A stretch of 64,000 nucleotides of DNA from contig NZ_CP163520.1 in assembly GCF_041080675.1 (NCBI RefSeq), forward strand, positions 5,890,001-5,954,000, read 5' to 3'. The translations under genes and the position numbers were made by a program. This stretch comes from Streptomyces sp. cg36 (GTDB lineage: Bacteria; Actinomycetota; Actinomycetes; Streptomycetales; Streptomycetaceae). The notes under the pieces were generated by a model, which searched no databases, was not told the origin of the DNA, and worked only from the letters and a program-made list of their open reading frames with translations. Below, piece after piece: positions 43,015 through 52,524 of this stretch (positions within the stretch are counted from its first letter, which is position 1; every line of letters begins with the position of its first letter).

Positions 43015-45147
43015 GCAGACGAGCCGGGGCCCCGCCCAGTCCGCGTGGTCGTAGTCGATGCCGTCACCCGCGTCGGTGACCACCAGCCGGACTTCGAGCG
43101 CGCCCGTCAGGTCGGCGGTCAGCGCCTTCGCCGCATCGGCCGAGGTCAGCGTCCCGCTCTCGGCGGCCAGCGTGCCGTCGCGCCAGATCTGGAAGTCGAC
43201 CGACCCCTTGGTGGTCACCTCGTCGTCCACCCCCACCCGGGTGGTCAGCGAGGTGCAGGTGCCGCCCAGGTAGTACGCGACGGAGCTCGGCGCGTGGGTG
43301 CCCAGGCCCTTGGCGTACACCGTTCCGTTGATGGTGAGCGGGGTGCCGTCGCCCGCCGCCTGCTCCGCGTTGCTGAGGTCCTTCTCGACCGGGCCCCAGC
43401 CGTTGGTGGCGGACTCCCAGGCCAGGTCGCTCAGTTCGTGCGTCCCGGCCGAGGGGCCGCTGCCGCAGGCGAGCCGGGCGTCGGCCCAGTCGGCGTGGTC
43501 GTAGGTGATGCCGTCGCCGCCGTCGGTGACCACCAGCCGCAGCTTGGTGGCGCCCTTGAGGTCGGCGTTCAGCCGCACGGGCGGATCGGCGGCGGTGCGG
43601 ACCCCGCTGTCGGCGGCCAGCGTGCCGTCGCGCCAGATCTGGAACCGTACGGACCCGGTGTTCGGCGCCTCGTCGTCCACGCCCACGTCGACCCGGAGGG
43701 CCGAGCAGCCGCCGCCGAGGTAGTACGCGATGTCGCTGGGCGCGTGCGTGCCCAGGCCCTTGGCGTACCGGACGCCCCCGATGGTGAGCGGGCGGCCGTC
43801 GCCCGCCGCCTGCTCGCCGTTGCTGCGGTCGCGCTCCACCGGGCCCCAGCCGCCCACCGCCGACGTCCACGGCAGGTCGCTCAGCTGGTTCACGCCGGTC
43901 GGCGGCGGCACCGGGCTGCCCGGGGTCACCCGGAACATCACGGTGCCGTGCGCGGGCACCGGGGCGCCGATGGCGCCGGTGGTCGTGCTGGTGGCCTTGG
44001 ACCACAGGTCCTTGAGCGCGTACGAGGACGCCCCGCCGATGCCGATGTCCTTCACGGTCGTGGACACGGTCCTGGTGGAGGAGGTCTCGTTGGTCAGCGT
44101 CACCGAACGGCCGCCGTCCGCCAGCGGCTTGGACATCACGACCAGGCCGCCGGAGTCGGACACCACCGTGCCCTGCCTGCCCAGCGGGTCCTGGTCCACC
44201 GCGATCACCTCGGTGTTCTTGAGGATGGCCAGGGTGGCCGGGCTCGCGGTGCGCAGGTCGCTGCCGATCAGCAGCGGCGCGGCCATCTGCGACCAGAGGC
44301 TGAAGTGGGTGCGGTACTCGGTGTCGGTCATGCCGCCGTTGCCGACCTCCAGCATGTCCGGGTCGTTCCAGGCGCCCGGTCCGGCGTACGGCGCCAGCGA
44401 CTGGTTCTGGTGCGCGATGGAGATCATGCTGGACCAGTTGTCGCTGATGTCCCCGGTGGTGCGCCAGGAGTTCCCGACGCCCTGCGCCCAGGTCCAGGGC
44501 TGGTTGGAGCCCCACTCGCAGATGCTGTAGAGGATCGGCCGGCCGGTGGCGCGGGTGGCCGCCGCCAGCGCGTCGCCCATCGCCTTGTAGCGCTGCTTGG
44601 CGTCCGCGCCGGTGTTGTTGCAGTTGTCGTACTTCAGGTAGTCGACGCCCCAGGACGCCCACAGCTCGGCGTCCTGGCGCTCGTGGCCGAGGCCGCCGGG
44701 GAAGCCCTGGACGTCGCAGGTCTTGGTGCCCGCGCTGGAGTAGAGGCCGAACTTCAGGCCCTTGGAGTGCACATAGTCGGCCACGGCCTTGATGCCGTGC
44801 GGGAAGCGGGCCGGGTCGGGCACGAGGTCGCCGCTCGCGTTCCGGTCGGGCAGGGCCCAGCAGTCGTCGATGTTGACGTAGGTGTATCCGGCGTCCTTGA
44901 GGCCCTGGGCGACGAAGGTGTCGGCGATGCCCTTGACCATGGATTCATTGAACTCGGCCCGGCAGTGGGTGGAGTTCCAGTTGTTGAACCCCATCTGCGG
45001 GGTGCGGGCCAGGCCGTTGTCGAGGGCCGCCGCCGGGGTGGCGGTCGCGGCGGTGAGCGCGGCGGCGCCACCGGCGGCGAGGGCGAGCGGGACCAGCAGG
45101 GGGAGGGCGGCGAGTGCGGCACCGGTCCGTTTTCTGAACGATTTCAT
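43009..45147 (-). CDS. Secreted GH27 alpha-galactosidase with two NPCBM domains
   Basis: A 712-residue protein from ATG 45147 (GGAG upstream). Sec signal peptide 1-41. GH27 barrel about 45-330 with nucleophile Asp174 (YLKYDNCN) and acid/base Asp262 (WNDPDMLEVG); a beta-sandwich follows to about 415. Two tandem NPCBM modules (about 426-560 and 570-712) are strongly similar, each starting LSDLxWxSAxxGWGPVExD and sharing YAKGLGTHAPS and FQIWRDGTLAA. These bind galactose-containing glycans. The stop TAG (43009-43011) and last Gly codon are inside the terminal repeat of the MITE. Confidence 0.92.
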   Translation of the reverse strand: MKSFRKRTGAALAALPLLVPLALAAGGAAALTAATATPAAALDNGLARTPQMGFNNWNSTHCRAEFNESMVKGIADTFVAQGLKDAGYTYVNIDDCWALPDRNASGDLVPDPARFPHGIKAVADYVHSKGLKFGLYSSAGTKTCDVQGFPGGLGHERQDAELWASWGVDYLKYDNCNNTGADAKQRYKAMGDALAAATRATGRPILYSICEWGSNQPWTWAQGVGNSWRTTGDISDNWSSMISIAHQNQSLAPYAGPGAWNDPDMLEVGNGGMTDTEYRTHFSLWSQMAAPLLIGSDLRTASPATLAILKNTEVIAVDQDPLGRQGTVVSDSGGLVVMSKPLADGGRSVTLTNETSSTRTVSTTVKDIGIGGASSYALKDLWSKATSTTTGAIGAPVPAHGTVMFRVTPGSPVPPPTGVNQLSDLPWTSAVGGWGPVERDRSNGEQAAGDGRPLTIGGVRYAKGLGTHAPSDIAYYLGGGCSALRVDVGVDDEAPNTGSVRFQIWRDGTLAADSGVRTAADPPVRLNADLKGATKLRLVVTDGGDGITYDHADWADARLACGSGPSAGTHELSDLAWESATNGWGPVEKDLSNAEQAAGDGTPLTINGTVYAKGLGTHAPSSVAYYLGGTCTSLTTRVGVDDEVTTKGSVDFQIWRDGTLAAESGTLTSADAAKALTADLTGALEVRLVVTDAGDGIDYDHADWAGPRLVCG

Positions 45148-45189
45148 GTGCGGCTCCGTTGGTTGAGTAGCTCACAAGTCAACGAGGTC

Positions 45190-45234
45190 GAACGAAAACG
45201 AACATATCTCAGCGCCGCTGCCTGAACATGTCAA
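45190..45234 (-). promoter_or_regulatory. GH27 promoter with DeoR/LacI-like operator
   Basis: On the minus strand TTGACA (45234-45229) and TGAGAT (45211-45206) are 17 bp apart. Immediately downstream GTTCGTTTTCGTTC (45203-45190) is a direct repeat of TTCGTT, the type of site bound by DeoR-family sugar regulators, overlapping the expected start of transcription. Confidence 0.45.
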
Positions 45235-45386
45235 GGGTTTGCGCCGGGCGCGCGGAGAAGTCCGCCGTGCTCATCGGAGCGCTCCTGCGCACAATTCAAC
45301 AGTTGTCAATAACCCTTCATGCAAAGGTTGTTGAGTAGTCATGCGCGACCAATTCTCTACTGGTCGGTAAGCCCTAGGCTCGAACC

Positions 45387-46823
45387 ATGCGTCGAGCAAA
45401 GATCGTCTGTACCCTGGGGCCCGCCACCGACACGTACGACCAGATCAAGGCACTGGTCGAGGCCGGAATGGACGTCGCCCGCTTCAACCTCAGCCACGGC
45501 GGCTACGCCGACCACGAGGAGCGTTACCAGCACGTGCGCAAGGCGTCCGACGAGACGGGCCGCAGCGTGGGAGTGCTCGCCGACCTTCAAGGTCCGAAGA
45601 TTCGCCTGGGCCGGTTCCACGAAGGTCCCGTACTCCTTGAACGCGGCGACGAGTTCACCATCACCGTCGAGGACGTCCAGGGCGACCGCCACATCTGCGG
45701 CACCACCTACTCCGGCCTCGCCGAGGACGTCACCCCCGGTGAGCGCATCCTCGTCGACGACGGCAAGGTGGCGCTGGAGGTCGTGGGCGTGGACGGCCCG
45801 CGCGTGCGCACCCGGGTCGCCGAGGGCGGCATGGTCTCCGACCACAAGGGGCTCAACCTGCCCGGCGTCGCGGTGTCGGTGCCCGCGCTCTCCGAGAAGG
45901 ACGTCGAGGACCTGCGCTGGGCCCTGCGCATCGGCGTCGACATCATCGCGCTCTCCTTCGTCCGCGGCGGCCGGGACATCGAGGACGTCCACCGCGTCAT
46001 GGACGAGGAGGGCCGCCGCGTCCCGGTGATCGCCAAGATCGAGAAGCCGCAGGCCGTCGAGAGCATCGACGACATCGTGGCCGCCTTCGACGGCATCATG
46101 GTGGCGCGCGGCGACCTGGGCGTCGAAATGCCCCTCGAACAGGTGCCGATCGTCCAGAAGCGCGCCATCAAGCTCGCCAAGCGGAACGCCAAGCCCGTCA
46201 TCGTGGCCACCCAGATGCTGGACTCGATGATCGACAACTCCCGCCCCACCAGGGCCGAGGCCAGCGACGTCGCCAACGCGGTCATCGACGGCACCGACGC
46301 CGTGATGCTCTCCGGCGAGACCAGCGTCGGCAAGTACCCCGTGGAGACCGTCCGCACCATGAGCCGGATCGTCACCGCGGCCGAGGAGGACGTCCTGGCC
46401 AAGGGGCTGCCGCCGCTCACCGAGCGCAGCAAGCCCCGCACCCAGGGCGGCGCGGTCGCCCGGGCCGCCGCCGAGATGGGCGACTTCCTCAACGCCAAGT
46501 ACCTCGTGGCCTTCACCCAGTCCGGCGACACGGTCAAGCGGCTCTCCCGCTACCGCTCGCCGATCCCGCTGCTCGCCTTCACCCCCGACCCCGCCACCCG
46601 CTCCCAGCTCAACCTCACCTGGGGCGTGGAGACCTTCCTCGGCCCGCACGTGGACTCCACGGACGCGATGGTGGCGCAGGTCGACGAACAACTCCTGAAG
46701 ATCGGCCGCTGCCGGCGGGGCGACATCGTGGTGATCACCGCGGGCTCGCCGCCCGGTGTGCCCGGCTCGACCAATCTGGTGCGCGTCCACCACATCGGCG
46801 AGGACGACAGCCCCAAGGGCTGA
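45387..46823 (+). CDS. pyk: Pyruvate kinase
   Basis: A 478-residue glycolytic enzyme from ATG 45387. Signature motifs: RFNLSHG, DLQGPKIRLG, the active-site IAKIEKPQAVE with catalytic Lys, MVARGDLGVE, and ATQMLDSM. Domains A, B (about 70-170) and C are complete. It converts phosphoenolpyruvate and ADP to pyruvate and ATP. The upstream region carries CGACCA/TGGTCG half-sites around 45347-45367 that may be regulatory. Confidence 0.97.
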   Translation: MRRAKIVCTLGPATDTYDQIKALVEAGMDVARFNLSHGGYADHEERYQHVRKASDETGRSVGVLADLQGPKIRLGRFHEGPVLLERGDEFTITVEDVQGDRHICGTTYSGLAEDVTPGERILVDDGKVALEVVGVDGPRVRTRVAEGGMVSDHKGLNLPGVAVSVPALSEKDVEDLRWALRIGVDIIALSFVRGGRDIEDVHRVMDEEGRRVPVIAKIEKPQAVESIDDIVAAFDGIMVARGDLGVEMPLEQVPIVQKRAIKLAKRNAKPVIVATQMLDSMIDNSRPTRAEASDVANAVIDGTDAVMLSGETSVGKYPVETVRTMSRIVTAAEEDVLAKGLPPLTERSKPRTQGGAVARAAAEMGDFLNAKYLVAFTQSGDTVKRLSRYRSPIPLLAFTPDPATRSQLNLTWGVETFLGPHVDSTDAMVAQVDEQLLKIGRCRRGDIVVITAGSPPGVPGSTNLVRVHHIGEDDSPKG

Positions 46824-46826
46824 GGC

Positions 46827-46846
46827 GTCCGGGCCCCGGGCCGGAC
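46827..46846 (+). terminator. Probable terminator after pyk
   Basis: GTCCGG (46827-46832) and CCGGAC (46841-46846) surround a self-complementary GGCCCCGGGCC core, giving a short strong hairpin 4 bp after the pyk stop. Confidence 0.4.
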
Positions 46847-46986
46847 CCGGCGGGAGGCATTCCGACGCACCGGCCCCGGGCCTCTGCCGTACGGGCGGGG
46901 GCCCGGCCGTACCGGACGAAAGAAGGGAAGGCGTGCGAAGGCGGCCGAAACCTCAACGGTCCGTGACCATGGATTCGCACGAAAAG

Positions 46987-47059
46987 TACCCCGGGTCGGA
47001 TTCGAACCGACGCTGGATGGTGTTTGAGACCATTGCCTCTACCGCTGGGCTACCGGGGC
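46987..47059 (-). tRNA. tRNA with CAA anticodon (Leu), short class I form
   Basis: The 73-nt minus-strand sequence folds as acceptor GCCCCGG/CCGGGGT, D-arm GCCCAGCGGTAGAGGC (three firm pairs), anticodon stem ATGGT/ACCAT with loop CTCAAAC (anticodon CAA, codon UUG), variable loop CCAGC, and T-arm GTCGG-TTCGAAT-CCGAC, then discriminator A. No CCA is encoded. Oddities: bacterial tRNA-Leu normally has a long class II variable arm, yet this one has five nucleotides, and the first acceptor pair is G-U. The gene lies alone between pyk and an ANTAR regulator gene. Confidence 0.85.
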
Positions 47060-47161
47060 ATCCTTTGAACCAAAGGTAGGCGGCTACCCGCCGTGACCAC
47101 ACCTTACCGCAGCTGGGTACGCTCTTGGGAAGCAGTACTTGCCCCGCAACGAGGAGCCCCC

Positions 47162-47812
47162 GTGACCGCCGCCGAGTCGCCCCAGCCCGTCGCCGACGAC
47201 GATCAGTCCCATGTCCCGCCGCTCACGACCCGTGTCGTCATCGCCGAGGACGAGGCCCTCATCCGCCTCGACCTCAAGGAGATGCTGGAGGAAGAGGGGT
47301 ACGCGGTCGTCGGAGAGGCCGGGGACGGGCAGAAGGCCGTGGAGCTCGCCCGGGAGCACCGCCCCGACCTGGTCATCCTCGATGTGAAGATGCCCGTCCT
47401 CGACGGCATCTCCGCCGCCGAGCAGATCGCCAAGGACTCCATCGCGCCCGTCCTGATGCTCACCGCGTTCTCGCAGCGCGACCTGGTGGAGCGGGCCCGG
47501 GACGCCGGGGCGATGGCGTACCTGGTGAAGCCGTTCTCCAAGAGCGACGTGGTGCCCGCGATCGAGATGGCGGTCTCGCGCTTCACCGAGCTGAAGGCGC
47601 TGGAGCAGGAGGTCGCCGACCTCTCCCAGCGGCTGGAGACCCGCAAGCTGGTCGACCGCGCCAAGTCGATCCTCCAGACGCAGTACGGGCTGACCGAGCC
47701 CGCCGCGTTCCGCTGGATCCAGAAGACGTCGATGGACCGCCGGCTCTCCATGCAGCAGGTCGCCGAGGCGGTCATCGAGGACGCCGAGGAGAAGAAGGCG
47801 GCGAAGGGCTAG
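47162..47812 (+). CDS. ANTAR-domain response regulator (AmiR/NasT type, PdtaR-like)
   Basis: A 216-residue regulator; GTG 47162 chosen for GAGGAG upstream. Receiver domain with EDEALIRLDL acidic pocket, phospho-acceptor Asp74 (ILDVKMPVLDG) and LVKPFSKSD. A coiled-coil linker (ELKALEQEVADLSQRLETRKLVDRAKSIL, about 158-186) leads to the C-terminal ANTAR three-helix RNA-binding domain. ANTAR proteins bind paired hairpins in mRNA leaders and prevent termination. The cognate kinase is not adjacent. Same neighbourhood (pyk before, liv operon after) as in other Streptomyces. Confidence 0.93.
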   Translation: MTAAESPQPVADDDQSHVPPLTTRVVIAEDEALIRLDLKEMLEEEGYAVVGEAGDGQKAVELAREHRPDLVILDVKMPVLDGISAAEQIAKDSIAPVLMLTAFSQRDLVERARDAGAMAYLVKPFSKSDVVPAIEMAVSRFTELKALEQEVADLSQRLETRKLVDRAKSILQTQYGLTEPAAFRWIQKTSMDRRLSMQQVAEAVIEDAEEKKAAKG

Positions 47813-47867
47813 GGCCCGGGTCCGGCCGCGGCCGGACGCCAGGGCCCCCGCGCCTTCCGGGAAACGA

Positions 47868-47906
47868 CGTACGGGCCGCACCACACGAAGTGGTGCGGCC
47901 CGTACG
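47868..47906. terminator. Bidirectional terminator, 17-bp perfect stem
   Basis: CGTACGGGCCGCACCAC (47868-47884) and its exact complement (47890-47906) flank ACGAA. It lies between the rightward ANTAR regulator and the leftward liv operon. Confidence 0.85.
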
Positions 47907-47917
47907 CGTGGTCCCGG

Positions 47918-48630
47918 CTAGTCCTCGCCGAGGTACGTCTTGCGGACGTTCTCGTCGTGGAGCAGGTCCTGGCCGGTGCCCGAGAGTTTGATCTCGCCGA
48001 CCTCCATCACATGCGCCAGGTCCGCGAGCGAGAGCGCCGCCTGGGCGTTCTGCTCGACCAGCAGGATGGTGGTCCCCGACGCCTTGAGCTCGACGATGGT
48101 CGCCATGATCTTCTGCATCATGATCGGGGAGAGGCCCATCGACGGCTCGTCCAGCATGAGCAGCTTGGGCTGGGACATCAGGGCCCGGCCCATCGCCAGC
48201 ATCTGCTGCTCGCCGCCGGAGAGGGTGCCCGCCGCCTGCTTGCGCCGCTCGCCCAGGATGGGGAAGAGGTCGTAGGCGCGCTGGATGTCCTTCTCGATCC
48301 CGGCCTTGTCGCCGCGCAGGAACGCCCCGAGGTGGAGGTTCTCGGCGATGGTCAGCCGGGGGAAGATGTGCCGCCCCTCGGGGGAGTGGGCGAGTCCCAG
48401 CGACACGATCTTGTGCGCGGGGATGTTGGCCAGCGGCTTCCCGTCGAAGGTGATCCGTCCGCCGGAGGGCTTGAGCAGCCCCGACAGCGTCCGCAGGGTC
48501 GTGGTCTTGCCGGCGCCGTTGGTGCCGATCAGCGTGACGACCTGCCCGGCCTCGACGGTGAAGGAGATCCCCTTGACGGCCTCGATCTTGCCGTAGGCGA
48601 CGCGGAGGTCCTCGACTTCCAGAAGTGCGG

Positions 48631-48634
<4 letters not shown>
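47918..48634 (-). CDS. livF: Branched-chain amino acid ABC transporter ATPase LivF
   Basis: A 238-residue ATPase from GTG 48634, overlapping the livG stop. Walker A GTNGAGKTT, signature LSGGEQQML, Walker B LLMLDEPSMGLSP, and the switch His replaced by Gln in LVEQNAQAAL, as usual for LivF. Length and the SMGLSPIMMQKI motif are diagnostic. Last gene of the operon. Confidence 0.95.
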
Positions 48635-49644
<1,010 letters not shown>

Positions 49645-49649
49645 CGTGT

Positions 49650-51449
49650 TTACGCCTCCGCCTTGGTGACGCCGACGGTGGTGTCCGGGAGCCCTTGTTC
49701 GGGTACGTCGAGTTGCCCGGTCTCATGGAATTCGAGCTGGCGGCGCCGGTTGGCGACGATGCCCTCGGGGCGGAACCGCATCAGGAGGATGAGGGCGACG
49801 CCGAAGCCGAAGAGCTCGTACTCCTTGAGGAAGCCCAGCTTCTCGGGGATCAGATAGAGCAGCGAGGCGCCCAGGAGCGGACCGCTGACGGTGCCCATGC
49901 CGCCGAGGACGACGGCCGCCAGGAGGAAGGCGGAGTTGGGCGGCGCGGCCCCGGCGAACTGGAAGGGGCTGGGCACGACGCTGTAGTTGACGTGGGCGAA
50001 GACCGTACCGGCCAGGCCCGCGAGCGAGGCGCCGAGGGCGAAGGCGATGAGCTTGACCCGGAAGCCGTTGATGCCCATGGCGGTGGCGGCGGTCTCGTCC
50101 TCGCGGATGGCGATCCAGGAGCGGCCGATGCGGGAGTTCGCGGCGCGGTTGAAGACGAGCACGATCAGCGCCGTGATCAGCAGCATCAGGAACAGGTAGT
50201 TGCCGAAGCGGCCGATGGTGCGTCCGGCGATGTCGTGCGCGGCGCCGAGGTTGAACCCGAAGATCTCCAGATCGGGGATCTGCGAGATGCCGTTGGGGCC
50301 GTTGGTGAGGTTGGGGCCGGAGGCTCCGTCGAGGTTGTTGACGGTGATCCGGAAGATCTCTCCGAAGCCCAGGGTCACGATGGCCAGATAGTCGCCGCGC
50401 AGCCGCAGGGTGGGTGCGCCGATGATCACGCCGAAGACCAGTGAGGCCCCCATGCCGATCAGCGCGGCGGCCCAGAACGGCACCTGCACACCGGAGAACC
50501 GGGAGAACTCGGAGCCGGAGACCAGGGCGGCGGCATAGGCGCCGACGCCGAGGAAGGCGACGTAACCGAGGTCGAGCAGTCCGGTGAGGCCGACGACGAT
50601 GTTGAGGCCGAGGGCGACGGTGCCGAAGATGAGGATGTTGGCGCCGAGGTTGGCGTTGTGGTCCTCGCTCTGGGTGAACGGGAAGATCACGGCGGCCAGG
50701 AAGACCGCGGTGGTCGCGAACCCCTTGTGCCGGGCGTTGAGTTCGGTGAACCGCTCGAAGAGCCCGGCCGCGAACAGCGCCATCGAGGCGAACAGGACCA
50801 GGAGCAGCAGACCGATGAAGGTCTCGCTCTCGTCGTCGTTGACGCCGATGCCGTAGGTGAAGACGACCAGGCCGAGCGCGGTGGCCAGCGAGATGATCAG
50901 TCGCTGGGCCCAGCTGGGCAGCGGCGCGGCCGGCGGGATGCGGTCGGGCTTGGCGATGTGGTCGCGCACGGACCTGCCCTCGCGGGGCAGGGCGAGCGCG
51001 CCGAGCACCGGCACCAGCGCCGAGACCATGGCCACGAACGCGCCGGGCTCCAGGTTGGCGAGGCCGCCCAGGTCGTACGCGATGGCGATGCCGGTGAACC
51101 AGCTGACCGCGAACGCGGAGAGCGCGGCCAGCAGGACCGGGTTGTTGCCGCCGCCCGGGTTGAGCCAGCCCAGACCGCGCACGTTCCAGCCGGCGACGGC
51201 GTAGAGCAGGGTGAGCGCCCCGGCGATCAGGGTGAGGGTCTGGAGCCCGGCCGGGTAGCCGGTGACGGTCAGGTCACCGGGGAACTCGGAGGTCCAGGTC
51301 CAGGCGAGGAAGGTGGAGGCGATGGTGGCGACCGCGCCCACGGCGATGAGGATCCGGGCGACGGGCACGGGGAGCGGGACGAGCCCCCGCGGCTCGGGCG
51401 CCGCGGCGGCGGGACCGGTCTTGGTGGTGCTGGTGGTCATGTCGATCAC
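49650..51449 (-). CDS. livM: Branched-chain amino acid ABC transporter permease LivM
   Basis: A 599-residue permease from GTG 51449 (GTGA overlap with livH). The C-terminal 330 residues are the normal LivM core with LTGLLDLGYVAFLGVGAYAA and GPTLRLRGDYLAIVTLGFGEI-like loops and WIAIREDETAA. The first 240 residues or so add about six extra hydrophobic helices, a large actinobacterial-type extension. ATG 51440 is an alternative start. Confidence 0.94.
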   Translation of the reverse strand: MIDMTTSTTKTGPAAAAPEPRGLVPLPVPVARILIAVGAVATIASTFLAWTWTSEFPGDLTVTGYPAGLQTLTLIAGALTLLYAVAGWNVRGLGWLNPGGGNNPVLLAALSAFAVSWFTGIAIAYDLGGLANLEPGAFVAMVSALVPVLGALALPREGRSVRDHIAKPDRIPPAAPLPSWAQRLIISLATALGLVVFTYGIGVNDDESETFIGLLLLVLFASMALFAAGLFERFTELNARHKGFATTAVFLAAVIFPFTQSEDHNANLGANILIFGTVALGLNIVVGLTGLLDLGYVAFLGVGAYAAALVSGSEFSRFSGVQVPFWAAALIGMGASLVFGVIIGAPTLRLRGDYLAIVTLGFGEIFRITVNNLDGASGPNLTNGPNGISQIPDLEIFGFNLGAAHDIAGRTIGRFGNYLFLMLLITALIVLVFNRAANSRIGRSWIAIREDETAATAMGINGFRVKLIAFALGASLAGLAGTVFAHVNYSVVPSPFQFAGAAPPNSAFLLAAVVLGGMGTVSGPLLGASLLYLIPEKLGFLKEYELFGFGVALILLMRFRPEGIVANRRRQLEFHETGQLDVPEQGLPDTTVGVTKAEA

Positions 51450-52378
51450 GCCCTGTCCGCGACGCGTTCGCCCACCAGGCCCTGTGGCCTGAAGAGGAGG
51501 ACGAGGATGAGGAGGACGAAGGCCCAGACGTTGGCCCAGCCGGAGCCGCCGAGCTGCTGCATCCCGGGGACGTTGGCGATGTAGGCGCTGGCCATGGTCT
51601 CGGCGAGGCCGAGGACCACGCCGCCGATCATCGCGCCGTAGATGTTGCCGATGCCGCCGAGGACGGCGGCGGTGAACGCCTTGAGACCGGCCTGGAAGCC
51701 CATCTCGTACTTGATGGAGCCGTACTTGAGGCCCCAGGCGATGCCCGCGACCGCGGCGAACAGACCGCCGATGGCGAAGGCGATCATGATGATGCGGTTG
51801 GTGTCGATGCCCATCAGCTGGGCGGTGTCCGGGTCCTGCGCGGTGGCCTGCATGGCGCGGCCGGTGCGGGAGGAGCGGACGAAGAGGGCGAGCGCGGCCA
51901 TGCAGAGCGGCGCCGCCGTGATCAGGAAGATGTCACCGGTGCCGAAGGTGACCGACCCGATGTGGAAGGGGCCGCCGGGGATCTGCGGGAAGTTCTCGTC
52001 GCTCTTGGCCTTCGGGTACCAGTTGAAGACCGCCTGCTGGAGCGCGAGCGAGAGTCCGATCGCGGTGATCAGTGGCGCGAGGCGTGGCGCGCCGCGCAGT
52101 GGTCGGTAGGCGAACCGTTCCGCTCCCAGCGCGATGAGCACGGAGACGATCGCGCCGCCGATGAGCATCAGGGGGAGGGCTATCCACATGGATATGCCGT
52201 CGGGGAGCACATAGAGATAGACCGTGAGGCCGCCGAAGGCGCCGGTCATGAAGATCTCGCCGTGCGCGAAGTTGATGAGCTGGACGATGCCGTACACCAT
52301 CGTGTAGCCGATGGCGATCAGCCCGTACATCGAGCCGAGGAGCAGCCCGTTGGCCAGGTTCTGCGGCAGAGTGTGCAC
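51446..52378 (-). CDS. livH: Branched-chain amino acid ABC transporter permease LivH
   Basis: A 310-residue permease; GTG 52378 is chosen because GGAGG precedes it and HTLPQNLANGLLLGSMYGLIA is the family start. About eight membrane helices, with INFAHGEIFMTGAF and GRAMQATAQDPDTAQLMGI (the cytoplasmic coupling loop). It forms the inner-membrane channel with LivM. Confidence 0.95.
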   Translation of the reverse strand: MHTLPQNLANGLLLGSMYGLIAIGYTMVYGIVQLINFAHGEIFMTGAFGGLTVYLYVLPDGISMWIALPLMLIGGAIVSVLIALGAERFAYRPLRGAPRLAPLITAIGLSLALQQAVFNWYPKAKSDENFPQIPGGPFHIGSVTFGTGDIFLITAAPLCMAALALFVRSSRTGRAMQATAQDPDTAQLMGIDTNRIIMIAFAIGGLFAAVAGIAWGLKYGSIKYEMGFQAGLKAFTAAVLGGIGNIYGAMIGGVVLGLAETMASAYIANVPGMQQLGGSGWANVWAFVLLILVLLFRPQGLVGERVADRA

Positions 52379-52422
52379 CGCAAGGCCTCCATGGGATGGG
52401 GAGCGTGCAGGAAGTAGACGTC

Positions 52423-52462
52423 GGGCCGCGCGGTCGGACGGGTGGTCGTGGCCGCGCGGCCC
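52423..52462 (-). terminator. Hairpin between the binding-protein gene and livH
   Basis: GGGCCGCGCGG (52423-52433) and CCGCGCGGCCC (52452-52462) form a perfect 11-bp stem in the 146-bp gap. Such a hairpin can act as partial terminator or RNA stabiliser, keeping binding-protein levels above those of the membrane components. Confidence 0.5.
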
Positions 52463-52524
52463 AGGTGTCGTGCGGTGGTGCGGTGGAGAAGTCGTTCGTG
52501 GTGCGGGTGGTACGCGCCTGCGGA

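Noticed and set aside
45310..45345. AACCCTT/AAAGGTT imperfect dyad upstream of pyk
   Set aside because: Mismatched and not placed relative to a clear promoter.
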